Assembly: GCA_944320015.1 (NCBI GenBank)
Contig: CALUFO010000023.1
Coordinates: forward strand, 1 to 43,307
Reading direction: 5' to 3'
Length of the DNA: 43,307 bases
Source of the DNA: an uncultured Barnesiella sp.
GTDB taxonomy: Bacteria > Bacteroidota > Bacteroidia > Bacteroidales > Barnesiellaceae
Shown here: positions 1-8,192 of the stretch, piece after piece
Numbering within the stretch: the first letter of the stretch is position 1
Layout of the letters: every line of letters starts with the position of its first letter
The notes under the pieces: model-generated
The model's database searches: none
Told to the model about the DNA's origin: nothing
What the model saw: only the letters and a program-made list of their open reading frames with translations
Translations under genes and position numbers: made by a program

Positions 1-62
1 TTTTTACCCTCGGCACTGAAAACGGATGTCATTCCGATTTTTTTTCCTAATAATCCTGGCAT
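1..62 (-). CDS. rplC: 50S ribosomal protein L3, N-terminal fragment
   Basis: The first 20 codons of a gene that runs off the left edge, reading MPGLLGKKIGMTSVFSAEGK. The MPG(L/I)(L/I)GKKIGMT start is the classic beginning of bacterial L3, a 50S protein near the peptidyl-transferase centre. It lies 19 bases after the rpsJ stop, as expected for the second gene of the S10 operon. The ATG is at 62-60. Only the N-terminus is visible, so length and the C-terminus cannot be judged. Confidence 0.93.
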   Translation of the reverse strand, partial: MPGLLGKKIGMTSVFSAEGK

Positions 63-81
63 TTCTACTTAATTTTTTAGA

Positions 82-387
82 TCACACTTTAATTTCTACA
101 TCTACTCCGCTGGGCAATTCCAACTTCATCAAAGCGTCTACGGTTTTTGCAGTAGAGCTGTAAATGTCGATAAGACGCTTGAATGAAGACAGCTCGAATT
201 GCTCTCTCGATTTTTTGTTTACGAAAGTCGAGCGGTTCACCGTGAAGATACGTTTGTGCGTGGGCAGGGGGATAGGCCCGCTTACCACTGCTCCCGTAGC
301 TTTCACCGTCTTTACGATTTTCTCGGCCGACTTGTCTACCAAGTTGTGGTCGTAAGACTTCAATTTAATTCTGATTTTTTGGCTCAT
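82..387 (-). CDS. rpsJ: 30S ribosomal protein S10
   Basis: Protein of 101 residues, the usual length of S10, a 30S head protein that also acts in transcription antitermination with NusB. The sequence starts [18 protein letters not shown] and carries the conserved [12 protein letters not shown] segment. It sits 20 bases downstream of fusA and 19 bases upstream of rplC, so the str and S10 operons are fused. The tuf gene that follows fusA in Escherichia coli is absent here. The leader has no Shine-Dalgarno sequence, as is usual in Bacteroidota. Confidence 0.98.
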   Translation of the reverse strand: MSQKIRIKLKSYDHNLVDKSAEKIVKTVKATGAVVSGPIPLPTHKRIFTVNRSTFVNKKSREQFELSSFKRLIDIYSSTAKTVDALMKLELPSGVDVEIKV

Positions 388-407
388 ATTGATATTGGAT
401 TGTTTAA

Positions 408-2528
408 TTACAATAAATCTACTCTACCGTTTACTTCGGTCAATACATTCTTGGCTATCGAAGTGCTTACCTCGGCATAGTGCGAGAACGACATGGTCGA
501 GGTGGCGCGACCCGAAGTAATGGTACGCAAGGCGGTCACATAGCCGAACATCTCGGCCAAGGGAGCTGTCGCTTTCACGATGCGGGCACCCGAGCGGCTC
601 GATTCCATGCCTTCGATTTGGCCACGACGCTTATTCAAGTCGGAGATTACATCACCCATGCTTTCCTCGGGTGTTACAACCTCGATCTTCATGATAGGCT
701 CGAGCAATACGGGGCCGGCCTTCTCACAGGCTTTCTTGAATGCTTGGATAGCACAGAGTTCGAACGACAACTGGTCGGAGTCGACGGGGTGGAACGAACC
801 ATCGATAACCGTTACTTTGAGGCTGTCAACCGGATAGCCTGCCAACACACCGTTCTTCATAGCGGTAGTGAAACCTTTTTGTATCGACGGAATGAACTCT
901 TTGGGAATGTTACCACCTTTTACTTCATCGACAAATTCCAATCCGCTCTCTTCGCGGGTCGAGGGCTCTACACGCACGATAATATCGGCAAACTTACCAC
1001 GACCACCGGTTTGTTTCTTGAAGACTTCGCGCAACTCAACCGGCTTGGTGATAGCTTCTTTGTAGGTAACTTGGGGACGACCTTGGTTACATTCTACCTT
1101 GAACTCGCGTTTCAGACGGTCGATAATGATTTCGAGGTGCAACTCACCCATACCGCTGATCACGGTTTGCCCGGTCTCTTCGTTGGTTGCCACTGTAAAG
1201 GTGGGGTCTTCCTCGGCAAGTTTTTGCAACCCGATGCCCAGTTTATCCAAGTCTTTTTGTGTCTTGGGCTCAACAGCGATACCAATCACAGGTGCGGGGA
1301 AGTCCATAGCCTCGAGCACGATAGGAGCGTCTTCGGCACACAGGGTGTCACCGGTGCGGATATCCTTGAATCCAACACCTGCTCCTATATCGCCGCAGTC
1401 GATAGATTCTTTGGGGTTCTGTTTGTTGGAGTGCATTTGGAACAAACGAGACACACGCTCTTTCTTACCCGAACGAGAGTTGAACACATAGGAGCCGGCA
1501 ACAACTTCACCCGAATATACACGGAAGAAGCAGAGACGGCCCACATACGGGTCGGTAGCAATCTTAAAGGCGAGCGCACACATCGGCTCGGAGAAAGAGG
1601 GGTGACGAACAACCTCTTTTTCGGGGTCGTTCACATCGTGACCGACTACGGCGGGCGTATCTACCGGGCTGGGCAAGAATGCGCACACAGCGTCGAGCAG
1701 GGGTTGCACACCTTTGTTTTTGAACGAGGAGCCGCAAATCATCGGTACGATTTGCATAGCCAATGTTCCTTTGCGAACGGCGCGGATAATTTCCTCTTCG
1801 GTAATCGTAGCAGGGTCAGCAAAGTATTTTTCCATCAACTCGTCGTCGCACTCGGCGATTTTCTCGAGCATTTTGTCTCTCCACTCGTCGCATTCGGCTT
1901 GCAAGCTGGCGGGAATCTCTTCCACGCTGTAATCGGCACCCATCGTCTCGTCGTGCCAGTAGATTGCTTTCATGCGAATCAAGTCGACAACACCTTTGAA
2001 AGTCTCCTCGGCCCCGATAGGAACTTGGATGGGGCAAGGATTTGCGCCCAACACTTCTTTCAACTGGCGAACCACTTCAAAGAAGTTTGCACCCGAACGG
2101 TCCATTTTATTTACATATCCGATACGGGGAACATTGTATTTATCGGCTTGACGCCATACAGTTTCCGATTGGGGTTCTACACCGCCTACGGCACAGAATG
2201 TAGCGACAGCGCCGTCCAACACACGCAACGAGCGCTCTACCTCTACGGTAAAGTCGACGTGCCCCGGAGTATCGATAAGGTTGATTTTGAATTTTTCGCC
2301 TTTATAATTCCAGAAAGCGGTGGTAGCGGCAGAGGTGATCGTGATACCACGTTCTTGCTCTTGCTCCATCCAGTCCATGGTAGCGGCACCGTCATGTACC
2401 TCGCCGATTTTATGCGTCAACCCCGTATAGAACAAGATACGTTCCGAGGTCGTAGTCTTACCGGCATCGATGTGTGCCATGATACCAATATTTCTGGTAT
2501 ACTTCAAATGAGCGTCTGATTTTGCCAT
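408..2528 (-). CDS. fusA: Translation elongation factor G
   Basis: A 706-residue EF-G, the GTPase that drives tRNA and mRNA translocation on the ribosome and acts with RRF in recycling. The G motifs are intact: AHIDAGKTT (G1), RGITIT (G2), DTPGH (G3) and NKMD (G4). Downstream come the domain II to V sequences, including GGRGKFAD and a C-terminal domain rich in MSFSHYAEV-type residues. Position in the str operon right after rpsG marks it as the housekeeping EF-G rather than the second EF-G paralogue that many Bacteroides carry elsewhere. The ATG at 2528-2526 follows an A-rich stretch without a Shine-Dalgarno sequence. The gap to rpsG is 24 bases. Confidence 0.98.
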   Translation of the reverse strand: MAKSDAHLKYTRNIGIMAHIDAGKTTTSERILFYTGLTHKIGEVHDGAATMDWMEQEQERGITITSAATTAFWNYKGEKFKINLIDTPGHVDFTVEVERSLRVLDGAVATFCAVGGVEPQSETVWRQADKYNVPRIGYVNKMDRSGANFFEVVRQLKEVLGANPCPIQVPIGAEETFKGVVDLIRMKAIYWHDETMGADYSVEEIPASLQAECDEWRDKMLEKIAECDDELMEKYFADPATITEEEIIRAVRKGTLAMQIVPMICGSSFKNKGVQPLLDAVCAFLPSPVDTPAVVGHDVNDPEKEVVRHPSFSEPMCALAFKIATDPYVGRLCFFRVYSGEVVAGSYVFNSRSGKKERVSRLFQMHSNKQNPKESIDCGDIGAGVGFKDIRTGDTLCAEDAPIVLEAMDFPAPVIGIAVEPKTQKDLDKLGIGLQKLAEEDPTFTVATNEETGQTVISGMGELHLEIIIDRLKREFKVECNQGRPQVTYKEAITKPVELREVFKKQTGGRGKFADIIVRVEPSTREESGLEFVDEVKGGNIPKEFIPSIQKGFTTAMKNGVLAGYPVDSLKVTVIDGSFHPVDSDQLSFELCAIQAFKKACEKAGPVLLEPIMKIEVVTPEESMGDVISDLNKRRGQIEGMESSRSGARIVKATAPLAEMFGYVTALRTITSGRATSTMSFSHYAEVSTSIAKNVLTEVNGRVDLL

Positions 2529-2552
2529 TTTCTTTATTCCTTATTTATTCAA

Positions 2553-3029
2553 TTAAAATCTAAAATGAGCGAATGCACGGTTAGCCTCGGCCATCTTGTG
2601 CATATCTTCTTTACGTTTGAATGCGCCACCTTGCTCGTTGTAAGCGTCGACAATTTCGGCAGCCAATTTGTCGGCCATCGTTTTGCCTCCTCTTTTACGA
2701 GAATAGATAATAAGATTTTTCATTGAAATAGATTCCTTACGATCGGGGCGGATTTCCGTAGGTACTTGGAAAGTAGCACCACCCACACGGCGAGATTTCA
2801 CCTCTACTTGGGGAGTAATATTTTCGAGGGCTTTCTTCCAAATTTCGAGGGCCGATTTCTCCTCGTTGGGCAATTTCGATTTCGCAATCTCCAATGCGCT
2901 ATAAAAAATAGTATAGGCAATATTCTTTTTGCCGTCATACATCAAGTGGTTTACAAATTTCGAAACCCTTACATCATTGAACACGGGGTCTGGTAATACA
3001 ACCCGTTTCTTTGGTTTTGCTTTTCTCAT
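2553..3029 (-). CDS. rpsG: 30S ribosomal protein S7
   Basis: A 158-residue S7, the primary assembly protein of the 30S head, which binds the 3' major domain of 16S rRNA. It starts [19 protein letters not shown] and contains the conserved VGGATFQVP and RPDRK(E) segments. It lies 24 bases upstream of fusA and 169 bases downstream of rpsL. S7 is the known autoregulator of the str operon in Escherichia coli, which makes the long rpsL-rpsG gap worth noting. Confidence 0.98.
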   Translation of the reverse strand: MRKAKPKKRVVLPDPVFNDVRVSKFVNHLMYDGKKNIAYTIFYSALEIAKSKLPNEEKSALEIWKKALENITPQVEVKSRRVGGATFQVPTEIRPDRKESISMKNLIIYSRKRGGKTMADKLAAEIVDAYNEQGGAFKRKEDMHKMAEANRAFAHFRF

Positions 3030-3198
3030 TTTTTACAATAAATTGTCGTTCTTGTTTTTGGTTGCTGTTCTTTACATCTTCAACGAAATCCGCCGATTTC
3101 ATTTACTCAACCCAATCAGCCTATCCAATAAACGCGAACCAGTGTTTGACACTAATTCTTTTTAATTCTCTGTGCTGGCTTTTTATAAAAGGTGTCGA
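3030..3198 (-). promoter_or_regulatory. Long rpsL-rpsG intercistronic region with two small hairpins
   Basis: This 169-base spacer separates two genes that are usually closer together. It contains two short perfect inverted repeats: GAAATC-N4-GATTTC at 3085-3100 and AGTGT-TTG-ACACT at 3141-3153. Neither is followed by a T-run, so they do not look like terminators. In Escherichia coli, S7 binds the rpsL-rpsG spacer and represses translation; an analogous site here is inference only. Confidence 0.35.
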
Positions 3199-3603
3199 TT
3201 ATTTCTTACCTTTTGCGGCAGGTGCAGCTCCTGCTTTAGGTCTCTTGGCGCCATATTTCGAGCGACGTTGTGTGCGGCCACCTACACCGGCAGTATCCAA
3301 CGTACCACGTACAATGTGATAACGTACACCAGGGAGGTCTTTCACACGACCGCCACGTACAAGCACGATCGAGTGCTCTTGCAGGTTGTGACCTTCACCG
3401 GGGATGTAAGAGTTCACCTCTTTTCCGTTGGTTAAACGTACACGAGCAACTTTACGCATGGCAGAGTTAGGTTTCTTAGGAGTCGTCGTGTAAACTCTCA
3501 CGCATACACCACGTCTTTGGGGACATGAATCCAATGCGGGAGATTTACTCTTGTCTTCCAATACAACCCGTCCTTTTCTTACTAATTGTTGAATCGTAGG
3601 CAT
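3199..3603 (-). CDS. rpsL: 30S ribosomal protein S12
   Basis: A 134-residue S12, a decoding-centre protein. The conserved [19 protein letters not shown] and [18 protein letters not shown] blocks are present. The lysines in TTTPKKPNS (residues 43-44) and GGRVKDLPG, the positions commonly mutated in streptomycin resistance, are wild type. The C-terminus is a basic, alanine/lysine-rich tail ending AAPAAKGKK. It is the first gene of the str-S10 operon and has a clear promoter about 140 bases upstream of the ATG. Confidence 0.98.
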   Translation of the reverse strand: MPTIQQLVRKGRVVLEDKSKSPALDSCPQRRGVCVRVYTTTPKKPNSAMRKVARVRLTNGKEVNSYIPGEGHNLQEHSIVLVRGGRVKDLPGVRYHIVRGTLDTAGVGGRTQRRSKYGAKRPKAGAAPAAKGKK

Positions 3604-3746
3604 TTCTTAGAACTTTTTTAAAAATCTTTTTACTTATAAATTCCTTTTATTTTTCTCTTCTTTCAAGACACCAAAATCGGCCATTACTTTCACACAATCA
3701 ATCGATTATATAAAAATATTGACCTTTTACAGCATCAAAAGTGGTG

Positions 3747-3778
3747 CAAAGATAAACACTAAATCACTAAAAACCAAA
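3747..3778 (-). promoter_or_regulatory. Bacteroidales-type promoter of the rpsL operon
   Basis: On the minus strand, TTTG (3778-3775), then 20 bases, then TATCTTTG (3754-3747). This matches the Bacteroidales primary sigma consensus at both boxes with the preferred spacing. Transcription should begin near 3740, giving a leader of about 135-140 bases before the rpsL ATG. That is long for this window and leaves room for leader control. Confidence 0.85.
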
Positions 3779-3853
3779 TATATTGAGATTATTTTTTAGC
3801 ACTTTCTCTTTATGCCACAAATTTGCCGTTCCCACATATTACCTTGGGGCGGA

Positions 3854-4402
3854 TCACTCAAACGGCTCGATTTCCTCAAACCCGAGCCCCCTTGTATCTT
3901 TTTCCGAAAGCAGCATATCGGCAGGTTTGATAGGCCACTCCACTCCCACATGAGGGTCGTTGTAGAGCAATGTGACTTCGGCCTGAGGAGCATAGACATT
4001 GTCTACCTTGTAACAGAATTGCGCCGTCTCGCTCAACACGGCAAAACCGTGGGCAAAGCCGCGAGGAACGAAAAGCTGCCGTTTGTTTTCGTCGGAGAGT
4101 TCCACACCCATATATTGCCCGAACGTGGGCGAAGAGCGGCGCAAATCTACTATCACATCATACACACGGCCTTCGGTCACCCGCACCAACTTGGCTTGCG
4201 ACCATTGTCCCCGTTGAAAATGAAGGCCCCGCAACACGCCATAACTCGAACGCGACTCATTGTCCTGTATGAAATCGACCGGTCCTATATACCTGTCGAA
4301 AAGTTCTTTTTTATAACTCTCCATAAAATAGCCTCGGCTGTCGCCAAAAACTTGCGGCTCTATGATAAACGCGCCCTTTAATTTCTGTTCTATAAATTTC
4401 AT
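3854..4402 (-). CDS. rfbC: dTDP-4-dehydrorhamnose 3,5-epimerase
   Basis: A cupin-fold epimerase of 182 residues, the normal RmlC size. It converts dTDP-4-keto-6-deoxyglucose to the 4-keto-rhamnose form in dTDP-L-rhamnose synthesis. Visible hallmarks are GDSRGYF, the catalytic His in YGVLRGLHFQ (His61), the FVPRGFAHGF block and a Tyr at about 131. The frame stays open upstream, but the promoter at 4419-4450 and the family alignment put the start at ATG 4402 (MKFIEQKLKG). The partners rmlA, rmlB and rmlD are not in the window. It lies downstream of the asparagine-synthetase-like gene but has its own promoter. Confidence 0.95.
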   Translation of the reverse strand: MKFIEQKLKGAFIIEPQVFGDSRGYFMESYKKELFDRYIGPVDFIQDNESRSSYGVLRGLHFQRGQWSQAKLVRVTEGRVYDVIVDLRRSSPTFGQYMGVELSDENKRQLFVPRGFAHGFAVLSETAQFCYKVDNVYAPQAEVTLLYNDPHVGVEWPIKPADMLLSEKDTRGLGFEEIEPFE

Positions 4403-4418
4403 TATTATTAGTTTTCTG

Positions 4419-4450
4419 CAAAAATAGCACAAACCAAGAGCCGGAACAAA
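4419..4450 (-). promoter_or_regulatory. Promoter of rfbC
   Basis: On the minus strand, TTTG (4450-4447), 20 bases, then TATTTTTG (4426-4419), a full match to the Bacteroidales consensus. Initiation near 4412 would leave a leader of only about 10 bases before the ATG at 4402. This supports the short rfbC start over an upstream one and suggests near-leaderless translation. Confidence 0.8.
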
Positions 4451-4536
4451 TTTATCGATAACGTATTGCCTAAAAAACATTTTCTCAAACGCCCAACAGC
4501 CAGCTCGCCGGGAGCCGGCCAACACAACAATTCGAT

Positions 4537-6243
4537 TCATGGAGATTCCAAGCTGGTTTGGCTCTTCAACTGCAAAGCCAAAGACAGCACCTTCCACACC
4601 TTCATCGGATCGGAGAAAACACCTCTCCCCATGCTCTCCCAAGCCTGTTCCAAACGAGGGAAATCAAACCACTCCGAGACTCGCGTGTAACGCAAGCCCA
4701 AAACCGTCTCGTCTCCCCACGGCTTCAAATCTTCGGGAAGGGCGCATTGCTCTCCCGGTTCTTGTTGCGGAGCAAATCTTATCCTCTCGGAGAGCAACGG
4801 CGCAACGACTTTGTCGGAAAACCAAGACTTCCGCTTTTCCCCCGAAGACAAACCTTCGCCCAAAGCAAAAACAATCTCGAGCAAATTGTGGTTCAAAAAC
4901 GCATTCCTTATCTGAACCCCATAATACATGCTCATCTTATCGGCGCTCCTCAGCAAATGCGGCACACGCTCATAGCACAAATCGCAGAATCGCAAATTGT
5001 CATTTCCCGAATCGAACAGGTGCCTATATCCGGGTTTCCGAGCCAGCCGCCGGAACTCGACAGATAAAATTTCCGACGGTACCACCGACGTAAACCGCTC
5101 TCCCGGCAACGAAACGTCTTCTAAAAGATCGTGAAGCCCCCACCCTCCGCTCAACACCCCGACACCTCGCTTGCGCATGACTCTGAAAAAGGCCGAAAAC
5201 GCAACCATCTCCATACCGTCGATAGGCTCTTCCTGCCACCGTGCCAAGGAATCGAGTTCTTTCAACAACATCGTTTTCGTAATTTTCACCTGCTCCATCG
5301 GGAGCGACGTCCCCGACAACATATCGGCGCTCCACAACACACTGCTGTGATGCAGTTTTCCCCGATAGTGCATATAGCTTTTCAGACGTTTCGGCATCGG
5401 CTCACCGCTCATCAAGGCCAAATACAACGCCGATTCCAGACTCCCGTTCAACGACAACCCCTTCGACATTTCGCCCATAAGGCTATACCCCACGCTACGC
5501 CGCATCTGGTCTACAAACGCCTCCGACAGGCGCTCGGGCGACTCATCGCTCCACCGCATCACCTGCTTCTCAAATTCATACCACTTCTTTTCGGACAATG
5601 AATAGCCATTGTAGTGCAAAACAAATCCGGGCGGAAGCTGATGGACTCCCTCCCAAAACGTTTCATACGGAGCCCCATAAGTGGAATAGGCGAGGTAGCT
5701 TGCCCAGCGCTCGGCCGACAACAGCGGACGTATTCCACCCGCAAACAACGCCTTTATCTCCGAAGCGAAAAACAAATTACCCCGATGCGTGGCATAATAC
5801 AACGGCTTTACCCCGAAACGGTCGCGGCAAAGCAACAAATCTTCCGACCAACGGTTATATACCACTATCGAGAAATAGCCCTCGAATTGCGAGAAACAAT
5901 CGTCGCCCCACCGATCGTATGCCTTCGCAATGACCTCGCACACGCCCCGAGTCGAGAAATCATAATAGTTTCCGAGCCTACCACGCACCTCTTCATAATT
6001 AAATATCTCCCCGTCGAGCATAACGACATGACCGGTATCGGCATCTTCGAAAGGCTGCTTCGGCGCCATAGCCGAGTCGATCGTCTGCTTTCGATTGTGC
6101 ACCAATCCCACCCGGGCATCGACAAAAGAAGAGACCCAACAATTGGGCTTCCCCTCTCCCCGATGATGCTGTGCCCCAGACATGCGGAACAAAACTTGTT
6201 CCAAATGGTCTACTTCTCCCACAATCCCCGACAAACCGCACAT
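4537..6243 (-). CDS. Asparagine synthetase (glutamine-hydrolysing)-like protein, active sites degenerate
   Basis: A 568-residue protein with the AsnB layout: an N-terminal class II glutaminase domain (about 1-210) and a C-terminal synthetase domain (about 240-560). The nucleophile Cys2 is kept (MCGLSGIVG), as are RDRFGVKPLYY and FASEIKAL. Key positions are altered. HRGPD is HRGEG (27-31). The NGEIYN motif is DGEIFN (77-82). The glutamine-binding Asp before CEVI is Val101. The ATP loop SGGLDSS is NGSLESA (266-272). The SGxGxDE motif is SGGWGLHD (365-372). Ordinary asparagine synthesis is therefore unlikely. It is 26 bases downstream of the acyl-carrier-like gene, so the two probably form an operon. 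The role is unknown; surface glycan or peptide modification is one guess. Confidence 0.85.
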   Translation of the reverse strand: MCGLSGIVGEVDHLEQVLFRMSGAQHHRGEGKPNCWVSSFVDARVGLVHNRKQTIDSAMAPKQPFEDADTGHVVMLDGEIFNYEEVRGRLGNYYDFSTRGVCEVIAKAYDRWGDDCFSQFEGYFSIVVYNRWSEDLLLCRDRFGVKPLYYATHRGNLFFASEIKALFAGGIRPLLSAERWASYLAYSTYGAPYETFWEGVHQLPPGFVLHYNGYSLSEKKWYEFEKQVMRWSDESPERLSEAFVDQMRRSVGYSLMGEMSKGLSLNGSLESALYLALMSGEPMPKRLKSYMHYRGKLHHSSVLWSADMLSGTSLPMEQVKITKTMLLKELDSLARWQEEPIDGMEMVAFSAFFRVMRKRGVGVLSGGWGLHDLLEDVSLPGERFTSVVPSEILSVEFRRLARKPGYRHLFDSGNDNLRFCDLCYERVPHLLRSADKMSMYYGVQIRNAFLNHNLLEIVFALGEGLSSGEKRKSWFSDKVVAPLLSERIRFAPQQEPGEQCALPEDLKPWGDETVLGLRYTRVSEWFDFPRLEQAWESMGRGVFSDPMKVWKVLSLALQLKSQTSLESP

Positions 6244-6269
6244 AACCGCTCACCTCCCCTGTTTTAGAT

Positions 6270-6509
6270 CTATTCGTGAAATCTGGACTCGCACACCCGG
6301 TGGAACAAATCGCCCAATGTGTTCGTATTGGAAAAATCCTCCGGAGTAACCTCCACATGATACTCCTCTTCGAGCATCATGGCCAAAGAGACCTCGAACA
6401 AAAAATTCCACTCTTTCAGCCCCTTGTAACTCGTATCCAAAGTGACCGACTCCCGATTGGTCCTATACAACATATCGGCGACCAACTGTACAAAACGGTT
6501 CTCTTCCAT
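6270..6509 (-). CDS. Acyl carrier protein-like protein lacking the phosphopantetheine serine
   Basis: A 79-residue acidic protein with the acyl carrier pattern, closest to the small stand-alone carriers found in Bacteroidales surface-glycan loci, whose usual centre is W-[D/S]-S-L. Here that motif reads EWNFLFEVSLAMMLEEEY, so Phe36 occupies the position of the serine that normally receives 4'-phosphopantetheine. The second half, VEVTPEDFSNTNTLGDLF, is well conserved. AAT-TTT differs from GAT-TCT by one transition per codon. It is the first gene of a pair with the degenerate asparagine-synthetase-like gene. It may act as a non-acylated protein partner or be decaying; the open frame and good flanking conservation favour function. 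Confidence 0.82.
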   Translation of the reverse strand: MEENRFVQLVADMLYRTNRESVTLDTSYKGLKEWNFLFEVSLAMMLEEEYHVEVTPEDFSNTNTLGDLFHRVCESRFHE

Positions 6510-6623
6510 ATCTCTGCTTTTTCTTCATAAACGACTATACAGCCTCATTTGTTCAACCGTGCGCAACCGTCCCACTCTCTGTTCTATAAGAGAGAAAGGA
6601 AAAAGAATAGAAGCCCTATTTTT

Positions 6624-6655
6624 TTGATTTTCCATAAGATTTACACTACCTTTGA
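6624..6655 (+). promoter_or_regulatory. Promoter of the alternative glmU gene
   Basis: TTTG (6624-6627), 20 bases, TACCTTTG (6648-6655): both boxes match the Bacteroidales consensus. Initiation near 6661 gives a leader of about 20 bases. The rest of the 6510-6680 divergent spacer contains a direct repeat of GCAACCGT type with a 10-base period (6554-6560 and 6564-6570) and a CTCTCT/AGAGAG hairpin (6575-6594). I find no convincing minus-strand promoter for the acyl-carrier-like gene. Confidence 0.82.
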
Positions 6656-6680
6656 AGTTCAATAAATTACATTCTTGATT

Positions 6681-7877
6681 ATGAAAAATATCATTCTTTT
6701 TGATAGCGACCAACAACACCTCGAGCTCTTGCCGCTGGCTTTCACTCGTCCGGTCTCGGACATTCGCATAGGTATCCTCACTATACGGGAAAAATGGGAG
6801 CGCCACCTCCCCGGGAACTACTCCTACTTAACCCCCGAGTACATGGCCGCCAAGTATCCGGCCTCATACACCGCCGACAACTTGTTTGTGGCCGGCCATA
6901 TCCTGCCCGACAGCGCTTTGGTGAAACAAATCGCCGAACTGAATCCCAGCGACGCCATTTCCCACAACGGAGAACTTGTCGCATTCCGGGGGAGCGAAGC
7001 CGATTTCCACGACAAACGATATTCCCGCACAATCGAATGCCAACAAGACCCCCATTGCATCAGACACCTCTATGACATTTTCCTGCAAAACGGTGAATGC
7101 CTCGAAGCCGATTTCAAATTGATCACCGGCGGCCGCCGCACCAGCCAAAAGCTGAGCGACTCGAACCGCATCATCGGCGACCCCTGTTTCCCCGACGGGA
7201 CACCCAAAATATTTTTGGAACCGGGCGCCCGTGCCGAATGTGCCATTTTCAATGTCACCAACGGCCCCATATACTTGGGTGCCGATAGCGAAGTCATGGA
7301 AGGAAGCTGCATTAGAGCTCCATTTGCAGCCTGTGAACATGTCGTGGTCAACATGGGAACCAAAATCTACGGCGCTACCACACTGGGACCCTTTTGCAAA
7401 GTGGGTGGTGAACTGAACAACGTCGTCATGTTTGGTTTTTCCAACAAGGCTCACGACGGCTTCCTCGGAAATGCCGTCATCGGCGAATGGTGCAATCTGG
7501 GTGCCGGAACCGTTGCCTCCAACCTGAAAAATGATTATAGCGAAATAAAACTGTGGAACTACCCGACCCGCCGGTTCCTACGCACCCACCTGCAATTCTG
7601 CGGACTTATCATGGGCGACCATTCCAAAGCCGGCATCAATACCATGTTCAACACCGCTACCGTCGTGGGAGTGGGAGTGAACATACACGGCGCAGGATTC
7701 CCCCGCAACTTCGTCGCCTCGTTCAGCGAGGGCGGAACTGCCGGATTTACCGATGTGCAACTGTCTAAATTCTATGCTATCGCCGAGAAGATGATGGCGC
7801 GCCGCGGACGCACACTTACCGACGCCGACAAAACAATTTTCGAAGCAATTTACAATCAAGCCGAACAATTAAAATAA
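6681..7877 (+). CDS. Alternative GlmU: sugar nucleotidyltransferase / acyltransferase fusion
   Basis: A 398-residue protein of the Bacteroidota alternative GlmU family. It has an N-terminal GlmU-like nucleotidyltransferase domain (about 1-190; starts MKNIILFDSD, with LAFTRPVSDIRIG) and a C-terminal left-handed beta-helix with hexapeptide repeats (about 200-350; for example GPIYLGADSEV and GNAVIGEWCNLGAGT). The family is taken to make UDP-N-acetylglucosamine from glucosamine-1-phosphate for peptidoglycan and lipopolysaccharide. The canonical GlmU LxxGxGTRM signature is absent, as expected for this branch. ATG 6681 is chosen over the upstream in-frame TTG at 6675; it suits the promoter at 6624-6655. 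Confidence 0.9.
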   Translation: MKNIILFDSDQQHLELLPLAFTRPVSDIRIGILTIREKWERHLPGNYSYLTPEYMAAKYPASYTADNLFVAGHILPDSALVKQIAELNPSDAISHNGELVAFRGSEADFHDKRYSRTIECQQDPHCIRHLYDIFLQNGECLEADFKLITGGRRTSQKLSDSNRIIGDPCFPDGTPKIFLEPGARAECAIFNVTNGPIYLGADSEVMEGSCIRAPFAACEHVVVNMGTKIYGATTLGPFCKVGGELNNVVMFGFSNKAHDGFLGNAVIGEWCNLGAGTVASNLKNDYSEIKLWNYPTRRFLRTHLQFCGLIMGDHSKAGINTMFNTATVVGVGVNIHGAGFPRNFVASFSEGGTAGFTDVQLSKFYAIAEKMMARRGRTLTDADKTIFEAIYNQAEQLK

Positions 7878-7883
7878 AATTCG

Positions 7884-7891
7884 TATATTTG
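7884..7891 (+). promoter_or_regulatory. Possible promoter -7 box upstream of the hairpin RNA
   Basis: TATATTTG fits the TAnnTTTG -7 consensus and starts six bases after the glmU-like stop codon. No convincing TTTG lies 19-21 bases upstream, so this is a half-match. Initiation would fall near 7898, about 40 bases before the base of the long hairpin; the mature 5' end could be made by processing. Confidence 0.5.
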
Positions 7892-7940
7892 CACAAACAA
7901 ATAAAACACAAGAGCCTATGTAAATAACCTATCGTTTTTA

Positions 7941-8132
7941 AGACATATATAAAAAAGCGTTAGCTTTTATTCTTGTATCTCAGAATCTGGAAAATTCGAA
8001 TACACATTCAAGAATATAAAGTCTCAACGTCTGCGTCATATGGCGCGGGCTTAACTTTATTGAATGTGTAGGTATTTTCCAGAACCTTGAGATACAATAA
8101 AGTTAGGTTCCGCGTATTTTTTATATCTGTCT
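7941..8132 (+). ncRNA. Long-hairpin structured RNA, 6S-like candidate
   Basis: A stretch of about 190 bases without an open frame that folds on itself end to end. Three perfect 10-base helices are visible: 7973-7982 with 8088-8097, 7986-7995 with 8074-8083, and 8001-8010 with 8061-8070. An outer stem of AGACA plus ATATAAAAAA (7941-7956) pairs with 8117-8132, and an inner 7-base helix pairs 8016-8022 with 8054-8060. Small internal loops separate them. Size, one long irregular rod and a location between housekeeping genes fit 6S RNA, the RNA polymerase-binding regulator; the Bacteroidales-1 RNA family would be the first model to test. The plus strand is chosen because of the upstream TATATTTG. 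I cannot identify a clear 6S central bubble, so the class is uncertain. Confidence 0.62.
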
Positions 8133-8192
8133 GTCACCATTTTCAAAACAATCCGATTTGGGACCGGTCGGAGATTTAACGCTTTATTTCGT

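Noticed and set aside
480-2519. Open frame of 679 codons on the plus strand opposite fusA
   Set aside because: It mirrors the highly conserved EF-G gene in the opposite direction and its translation has no recognisable domain. Long antisense frames are a by-product of codon bias here.
3199-3603. Streptomycin-resistance changes in S12
   Set aside because: The lysines in TTTPKKPNS and GGRVKDLPG are wild type, so there is no sign of resistance at this locus.
7941-8132. Reading the long inverted repeat as an insertion-sequence end or transposon remnant
   Set aside because: There is one continuous hairpin with small internal loops, no transposase, no flanking target duplication and a promoter-like box on one side; a structured RNA explains it better.
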